DNA of 11,995 nt from a bacterium (GTDB lineage: Bacteria > UBP18 > UBA7526): assembly GCA_018903055.1 (NCBI GenBank), contig JAHIPW010000149.1, positions 1 through 11,995 of the forward strand, read 5' to 3'. Both the position numbers and the translations under genes were made by a program. Below, one piece after another: positions 8,083-11,995 of the stretch. The first letter of the stretch is position 1. Each line of letters opens with the position of its first letter. The notes beneath the pieces were generated by a model that worked only from the letters and a program-made list of their open reading frames with translations, was not told the DNA's origin and made no database searches.

Positions 8083-8203
8083 GGTTAAGTCTTTAGGTTA
8101 AGGTTAAGTTGTTAGTTTGGTTGTTGGGTTAGGTAGTTGGTCTTAAAAAAACCTAACCCTTACCGAACTACCAAACCCACTACTTTACCCTGACCCAACT
8201 ACC
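8083..8203. repeat. Strand-switched short-repeat array
   Basis: The left half (8083-8140) is G/T-rich, with GGTTAAG three times and GTTGGGTTAGGTAGTTGG; the right half (8152-8203) is A/C-rich, with CCTAACCC, CCGAACTACC and CCAACTACC. The halves are partly complementary: GGGTTAGG (8126-8133) with CCTAACCC (8152-8159), and GGTAGTTGG (8132-8140) with CCAACTACC (8195-8203). An A7 run sits at the centre. It occupies the 186-bp gap between the adenine deaminase and COG2426-type genes. Confidence 0.7.
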
Positions 8204-8232
8204 AATTACACAGTTTATCTTCTATTCCTGTC

Positions 8233-9882
8233 TTATGTTATGAGTTTGGAATGCCTGACATCTACTAAACCCTTATCCGTAATCTTTAGTTCTGGTATGA
8301 CAGAGAGGGTTAGGAAGGATAGGGTCATGAACGGTTCTTTTAATTTTATTCCTAAGGATGCGGCTATGTCGTGTAGTTCCTCGAGTTTTGTCCTAACAGA
8401 TGTCAAGTTTTGATCAGACATAATTCCGGCAAGGGGTAAAGGTAAGGAACCAAGAACGTTGCCTTTATTGCAGATTACCAATCCTCCCTGCATTCTGATG
8501 ATTTCTTGAGAGACCAAGAACATATCCCTGTCATTCGTTCCTACAACAACGATATTGTGGCTATCGTGAGATACAGAAGTGCCTAACGCTCCCTCTTTCA
8601 GACCTACTCCTTTTATGAATCCCAGACCGATATTCCCCGTTTCCTTATGTCTTTCTATGACCGCAATCTTCAGGATATCTCTTGTTATATCTGAGATGGC
8701 GAACCCATTTCTTATCTTCACCCTTTCATCCAAGGATTGAGTTACTATTTCATTGAGGATGATTCCAATAATCATGGAAGGGATTTCTTTAATCTGGAAG
8801 TCTTCTTCCTTGAGCGGTTTGACATGAAAGGTCTTGGTGACCATGGGGGGTTTTTCCTCCTTTATGGGAGAAAGGAGTCTTCCTTCTTTTGCCACTATCT
8901 TCCCATCTTTGAATACCATTTCTACCTTAAAATTTTCCAGGTCATCAACCACTACTAAATCTGCTTTATATCCTGGAGCAATGACCCCTCTGTCCTTTAG
9001 TCTAAAGTAATGGGCGGTATTGATGGTCGCCAGCTGAATGGCCATTAAGGGTTCCAGGCCTAAATAAATGGCTCTCTTTATCAGGAAGTTGATGTGCCCT
9101 TCTTCCAGGAGGTCAACCGGGCTTCTATCGTCTGTACAGAATAAACATTTTTTGTAGGTTTCATCATTTACTACAGGAATAAGATCTTTCAGATTTTTAG
9201 AGGCCGAACCCTCCCGAATCATAATGGTCATCCCCGCTCTTAATTTCTCTTCTGCCTCCTCTCTTCTGGTACATTCGTGGTCTGAACCTATCCCAGCTTG
9301 AATATATCTCTTTAAATCCTCCCCAGATAACCCTGGAGCATGGCCATCGACTATCCTGTCCTTAAATAAAGCGATCTTCTCTAAAATCTTCGGGTCTTCG
9401 TTTATTACTCCCGGAAAGTTCAACACCTCTCCCAGTCCCAATACTCTGGGATGGTCAATTAATTGTTTTAAATCCTCTGCCTCCAGCCTCGCTCCCGAGG
9501 TTTCAAGCTCTGTTGCCGGAACACAGGAAGGAAGCATGATGAAGACATCCAGAGGAAGATCCTCGCTTGAATCCATGATATATCTGATACCCTCCAGGCC
9601 CAGGACATTGGCAATCTCGTGGGGATCAGTAATGACTGTCGTGGTCCCCTGGGGAACTACGGCCTTAGCATACTCTCCAGGAGTTACCATAGAACTCTCT
9701 AAATGGACGTGAGCATCCATAAGGCCAGGGAGTAAGAATTTATTCCTTAGATCAATCTCTTCTTTTCCTCGATAATTGCCGATACCAGTAATTACTCCCT
9801 TGTTAATTGCTACATCCCCTCGATAAATCTTCTCCTTCAGGGTATCGATAATCTTAGCACCCTTCAGGACTATCTCTTCCAT
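8233..9882 (-). CDS. ade: Adenine deaminase
   Basis: Amidohydrolase-superfamily enzyme that deaminates adenine to hypoxanthine in purine salvage. In 549 aa (slightly short for the 560-600 aa family) the metal-site motifs are in order: DAHVH (56-60), TDPHE (85-89), GEVLNFPGV (151-159), DGHAPGL (179-185), SDHE (200-203) and CTDDR (249-253). The C-terminal domain specific to adenine deaminases is present, with SVSHDSHN (436-443), VVVGTN (445-450) and LPLAGIMSD (482-490). There is no signal peptide, so it is cytoplasmic. The ATG overlaps the end of pcm by 13 bp, with GGAG upstream inside pcm, so translation is likely coupled. A link to the deacetylase and repair methyltransferase upstream is by operon only; I see no shared pathway. 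Confidence 0.95.
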   Translation of the reverse strand: MEEIVLKGAKIIDTLKEKIYRGDVAINKGVITGIGNYRGKEEIDLRNKFLLPGLMDAHVHLESSMVTPGEYAKAVVPQGTTTVITDPHEIANVLGLEGIRYIMDSSEDLPLDVFIMLPSCVPATELETSGARLEAEDLKQLIDHPRVLGLGEVLNFPGVINEDPKILEKIALFKDRIVDGHAPGLSGEDLKRYIQAGIGSDHECTRREEAEEKLRAGMTIMIREGSASKNLKDLIPVVNDETYKKCLFCTDDRSPVDLLEEGHINFLIKRAIYLGLEPLMAIQLATINTAHYFRLKDRGVIAPGYKADLVVVDDLENFKVEMVFKDGKIVAKEGRLLSPIKEEKPPMVTKTFHVKPLKEEDFQIKEIPSMIIGIILNEIVTQSLDERVKIRNGFAISDITRDILKIAVIERHKETGNIGLGFIKGVGLKEGALGTSVSHDSHNIVVVGTNDRDMFLVSQEIIRMQGGLVICNKGNVLGSLPLPLAGIMSDQNLTSVRTKLEELHDIAASLGIKLKEPFMTLSFLTLSVIPELKITDKGLVDVRHSKLIT

Positions 9883-10523
9883 CCATATTCTCCTATCAAG
9901 GGAACGAAGACACAGCCGCAGACACTGGTAGTCTTCACCTTATCTTTCTCTTTCTCCACCAAGAGCAGGGCCTGAGAGAAGGAACCACCCACAGGAATGA
10001 CCATCTTCCCTCCCTCGGCCAATTGATCAGCCAAACTTTTAGGTAATACGGGGGCTCCGGCGGTGACAACAATCCTATCGAAGGGAGCCTCCTCTTCTAG
10101 GCCTCGTGAGCCATCACCAACAATCACCTTTACATTCTTATACTCTAAATCACTCAATACTTTCTTGGCTCTTTCTGCTAAGCTTTCAAATCTCTCTATG
10201 GTATAGACCTCTTTGGAGAGTTCTGCCAGGATGGCTGATTGATAACCAGAGCCGGTTCCCACCTCCAATACCTTCTCAACCCCTTTCAATCCCAGGCACT
10301 CGGTCATTAAGGCCACCATGTAGGGCTGGGATATGGTCTGTCCCTCACCAATGGGCAGGGGATGGTCCTCATAGGCGCTATCCAGATACTTTGGCAGAAC
10401 GAACCTATGCCTGGGAACTTTGGCCATAACCTCTAAGACCTCCCTACCCTTAATCCCCCGATTGGCGATCTGGGTGGCCACCATTCTTTCTCTCAGGCTG
10501 CTAAATTCAACCTCATTCCTCAT
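9870..10523 (-). CDS. pcm: Protein-L-isoaspartate O-methyltransferase
   Basis: SAM-dependent enzyme that methylates L-isoaspartyl residues of aged proteins, starting their repair to aspartate. The 217-aa product has normal length. Visible motifs are the substrate-binding block YEDHPLPIGEGQTISQPYMV (51-70), SAM motif I VLEVGTGSGYQSA (85-97), acidic residue E110 at the end of the next strand (YTIE), GDGSRG (136-141), FDRIVVTAGAP (148-158) and IPVGG (176-180). The start overlaps the end of the deacetylase gene by 11 bp with TGGAG as ribosome site, and the stop overlaps the start of ade. All three are therefore probably one transcript with coupled translation. Confidence 0.95.
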   Translation of the reverse strand: MRNEVEFSSLRERMVATQIANRGIKGREVLEVMAKVPRHRFVLPKYLDSAYEDHPLPIGEGQTISQPYMVALMTECLGLKGVEKVLEVGTGSGYQSAILAELSKEVYTIERFESLAERAKKVLSDLEYKNVKVIVGDGSRGLEEEAPFDRIVVTAGAPVLPKSLADQLAEGGKMVIPVGGSFSQALLLVEKEKDKVKTTSVCGCVFVPLIGEYGWKR

Positions 10524-11718
10524 TAAAACTCCAGTAATTGCTATGGATTCCCTTTATCTTTTTTACTATCTCTTTAACCCCGTTAGAAGTCCTCCGATAT
10601 TTATCGGAGGCAGTCGCCATAGGCGACTTACTTCTAACGGGGCTTACATCCTTACTGGGTTCCCCATCTATTTTCCCCTTAGAGAAAAAATTAAACTCTT
10701 TCCCTCGGGGACCTCGAGTCCCCTCGGGACGAGAGGCTAAAGAGTCCAGATGGGCAAGAACAGACTCGCTTAAGGCCTTTAGATTATATCCTCCCTCCAG
10801 ACAGGAGACTATACTTTTAGAGAACCCTTTCACTAAGGAGGTTAGGACTCCATATCCTTGAAAAGTGAGGCTCATTCCTCCCAAAGGATCATCCCGGTGG
10901 GCATCGAAGCCTGCGGAAACAAAGGTAATATCCGGTTTGAATTCCTTAGCGATAGGCAGGAGGATTTCTTTAAAGATGTAGACATAATCCTCATCCCCAC
11001 ATCTAGGAGGAAGAGGGAGATTCACCGTATATCCCTCTCCCTCTCCTTCCCCTATTTCTTTTATATTTCCTGTTCCTGGATAATGGGGATATTGATGGAC
11101 AGAAAAATATAGTACAGAAGGATCATGCCAGAAAGCCTCTTGTGTTCCATTTCCATGATGGACGTCCCAATCGATAATCAAGACCTTTTTTAGATGATGC
11201 TTATTTTGGGCATACTTTGCTCCCAAGGCAACATTATTGAAGACGCAGAAACCCATCCCCTTTTCTCTTAGGGCATGATGGCCTGGAGGACGAATGAGGC
11301 AGAAGGCGCTATCCAGATCATCCACCCCGTAAAGTCCGTCACGAGCGGACCACGGGGTAGGCACGTGGTCACCAAAGGTGACTTTACGTGCTACTACTCT
11401 ATCGATGGCAGAGAATACTCCGCCTGCTGCCAGGAGAGCCACTTCGAAGGATTCGCTGGATACCGGAGTATCGGAATCTAAAAATCCTCCTCCCCCTTGA
11501 CAAATCTCCCTTACTTCCTGGATGTAAGAAGGGCTGTGGATATATTCGATTTCTTTTAAGTCTGCCTTTCTGGGATTAATAAAGGTTAAATATTTAAGAA
11601 CGTTCTTCTCTTTCAGGAGGCTTAGAATGGCCTCAAGACGTTTGCTATTCTCTGGATGATTTCCCGTATCGTGTTTTAGATATTCATCTGAATAGACCAG
11701 ACCTGTTTTAGGAGACAT
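10513..11718 (-). CDS. HDAC-superfamily deacetylase with in-frame palindromic inserts
   Basis: Zinc amidohydrolase of the bacterial histone-deacetylase-like (AcuC/acetylpolyamine amidohydrolase) group; likely substrates are acetyl-lysine proteins or acetylated small amines. The active site is intact: RPPGHHA (143-149, H147/H148 relay), DWDVHHGNG (183-191, Zn ligands D185 and H187), SAGFDAHRDDPLGG (268-281, Zn ligand D272) and EGGYN (308-312, Tyr311). Relative to the family the 401-aa protein carries an extra 20-24 residues at about 111-134, just before LDSAFCLIRPPGHH, and an extended Ser/Lys/Arg-rich tail (about 326-381) before the terminal helix VKEIVKKIKGIHSNYW. Both regions coincide with palindromic DNA (listed separately), with no stop or frame break. 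The start has AGGTGA upstream. It is first in the HDAC-pcm-ade unit. Confidence 0.92.
   Translation of the reverse strand: MSPKTGLVYSDEYLKHDTGNHPENSKRLEAILSLLKEKNVLKYLTFINPRKADLKEIEYIHSPSYIQEVREICQGGGGFLDSDTPVSSESFEVALLAAGGVFSAIDRVVARKVTFGDHVPTPWSARDGLYGVDDLDSAFCLIRPPGHHALREKGMGFCVFNNVALGAKYAQNKHHLKKVLIIDWDVHHGNGTQEAFWHDPSVLYFSVHQYPHYPGTGNIKEIGEGEGEGYTVNLPLPPRCGDEDYVYIFKEILLPIAKEFKPDITFVSAGFDAHRDDPLGGMSLTFQGYGVLTSLVKGFSKSIVSCLEGGYNLKALSESVLAHLDSLASRPEGTRGPRGKEFNFFSKGKIDGEPSKDVSPVRSKSPMATASDKYRRTSNGVKEIVKKIKGIHSNYWSFNEE
10578..10642. repeat. Three-arm palindromic element inside deacetylase gene (C-terminal)
   Basis: Outer arms CCCCGTTAGAAGT (10578-10590) and its exact complement (10630-10642), 13 bp, enclose two hairpins. 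The first is CCTCCGAT/ATCGGAGG (10591-10598/10603-10610, 4-base loop). The second is AGTCGCC/GGCGACT (10612-10618/10622-10628, loop ATA). Nearly every base is paired, as in a three-way junction. It encodes deacetylase residues 359-380 without a stop. Confidence 0.9.
10695..10745. repeat. Second palindromic segment inside deacetylase gene
   Basis: Outer arms ACTCTTT (10695-10701) and AAAGAGT (10739-10745) enclose GGGGAC/GTCCCC (10707-10712/10718-10723, 5-base loop), overlapping GTCCC/GGGAC (10718-10722/10726-10730, loop CTC). It encodes residues 325-342, including the low-complexity RPEGTRGPRGK. It has the same outer-arm plus inner-hairpin layout as its neighbours but no clear sequence match to them. 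Confidence 0.7.
11328..11388. repeat. Palindromic element inside deacetylase gene (N-terminal half)
   Basis: Outer arms CGTAAAGTC (11328-11336) and GACTTTACG (11380-11388) enclose several inner hairpins: GTCCG/CGGAC (11334-11338/11346-11350), GACCACG/CGTGGTC (11348-11354/11364-11370) and GTCACC/GGTGAC (11368-11373/11377-11382, loop AAA). Some overlap, so alternative folds exist. It encodes residues 111-131, which interrupt the family alignment just before the RPPGHH motif. Confidence 0.85.
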
Positions 11719-11735
11719 TTGTCACCTATTAGGTT

Positions 11736-11775
11736 ATCGGGTGATCGGGTTATCGGGTAATCGGGTAATCGGGAA
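11736..11775. repeat. Five 8-bp tandem units, ATCGGGTA type
   Basis: Exact period 8: ATCGGGTG, ATCGGGTT, ATCGGGTA, ATCGGGTA, ATCGGGAA. It lies in the 84-bp gap between the YjbQ-like gene and the deacetylase start, outside the ribosome site. Confidence 0.85.
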
Positions 11776-11802
11776 GTTCCTGATTCCCTAATATCCTGGC
11801 AC

Positions 11803-11995
11803 CTATTCTCCAATTACCATAACGGTAAGGTTTCGATTCCTGGGACCATCGAATTCGGCGAAGAAGATACTCTGCCACATCCCGAGATGGAGGCTTCCTC
11901 CAGTCACTGGAAGGGTAAGGGTACTACCCATGAAGGTTGACTTGAGATGGGCATCGGCATTGTTATCTATCCGGTTATGGAGATACTTTCCACCT
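11803..11995 (-). CDS. YjbQ/UPF0047 family protein, 3' part
   Basis: Partial gene: the last 63 codons and a TAG stop are in the window and the 5' part lies beyond the right edge (first full codon at 11994-11992). The product matches the C-terminal half of the YjbQ/UPF0047 family (about 130-140 aa in full): NNADAHLKSTFMGSTLTLP (residues 11-29 of the fragment, with the conserved His), LHLGMWQSIFFAEFDGPRNR (35-54; family pattern LGTWQ...E.DGPR.R), and a final strand LTVMVIGE. E. coli YjbQ has been reported to have weak thiamine-phosphate synthase activity; the physiological role is unsettled. It reads in the same direction as the deacetylase cluster and ends 84 bp before it, so it may share its transcript. 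Confidence 0.9.
   Translation of the reverse strand, partial: GGKYLHNRIDNNADAHLKSTFMGSTLTLPVTGGSLHLGMWQSIFFAEFDGPRNRNLTVMVIGE

Noticed and set aside
10578-10642. Embedded tRNA or small structured RNA gene
   Set aside because: Three arms only, no anticodon or T-loop consensus, and it reads through in frame as part of the deacetylase.
10513-11718. Deacetylase as a pseudogene because of odd inserts
   Set aside because: The frame is open throughout, all zinc and relay residues are present, and start and stop are correctly coupled to neighbours.

Overview
This is a bacterial window in which every gene I can support lies on the minus strand, so gene order runs from high to low coordinates. GC content is moderate by eye. 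LigA (an NAD+-dependent DNA ligase), Shine-Dalgarno sites and a tRNA with an encoded CCA tail point to Bacteria. No gene places the lineage. The style of the intergenic DNA (short degenerate tandem repeats of 7-10 bp at most gene boundaries, plus many small palindromes) resembles uncultured candidate-phylum genomes; that placement is a weak impression.

Layout from right to left. (1) 11803-11995: 3' end of a YjbQ/UPF0047 gene, cut by the window edge. (2) 8233-11718: an overlapping cluster of an HDAC-superfamily deacetylase, protein-L-isoaspartate methyltransferase (pcm) and adenine deaminase (ade). (3) 7582-8046: a small COG2426-type membrane protein. (4) 7421-7498: tRNA-Pro(CGG), followed by two hairpins and a probable GT-A glycosyltransferase (6122-7330). 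(5) 5792-6121: about 330 bp without a gene, filled with repeats and GC-rich palindromes. (6) 4640-5791: a SLOG/LOG-like nucleotide-binding protein and two tandem acylphosphatase-fold proteins, the first lacking both catalytic residues. (7) 2273-4481: a calcineurin-like phosphoesterase coupled to an RNase J-like metallo-beta-lactamase/beta-CASP protein. (8) 74-2080: ligA. (9) 1-100: a perfect 100-bp palindrome that begins at base 1 and contains the end of ligA, most likely an assembly fold-back.

Functionally the genes are housekeeping: DNA joining, RNA processing, protein repair, purine salvage and deacetylation. No phage, transposase, CRISPR array, defence system or biosynthetic cluster is visible.

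The most unusual signal is in the deacetylase gene. It carries three multi-arm palindromic segments in frame, one splitting the conserved N-terminal half and two in the C-terminal region. Two of them share end sequences and a hairpin with a compensatory G-C/A-T exchange. This looks like a family of small palindromic elements that insert into coding DNA without breaking the frame, comparable in behaviour to the Rickettsia palindromic elements. The second theme is the set of short-period repeat arrays (units of 7, 8 or 10 bp) at gene boundaries, some of which supply the last or first codons of an open frame.
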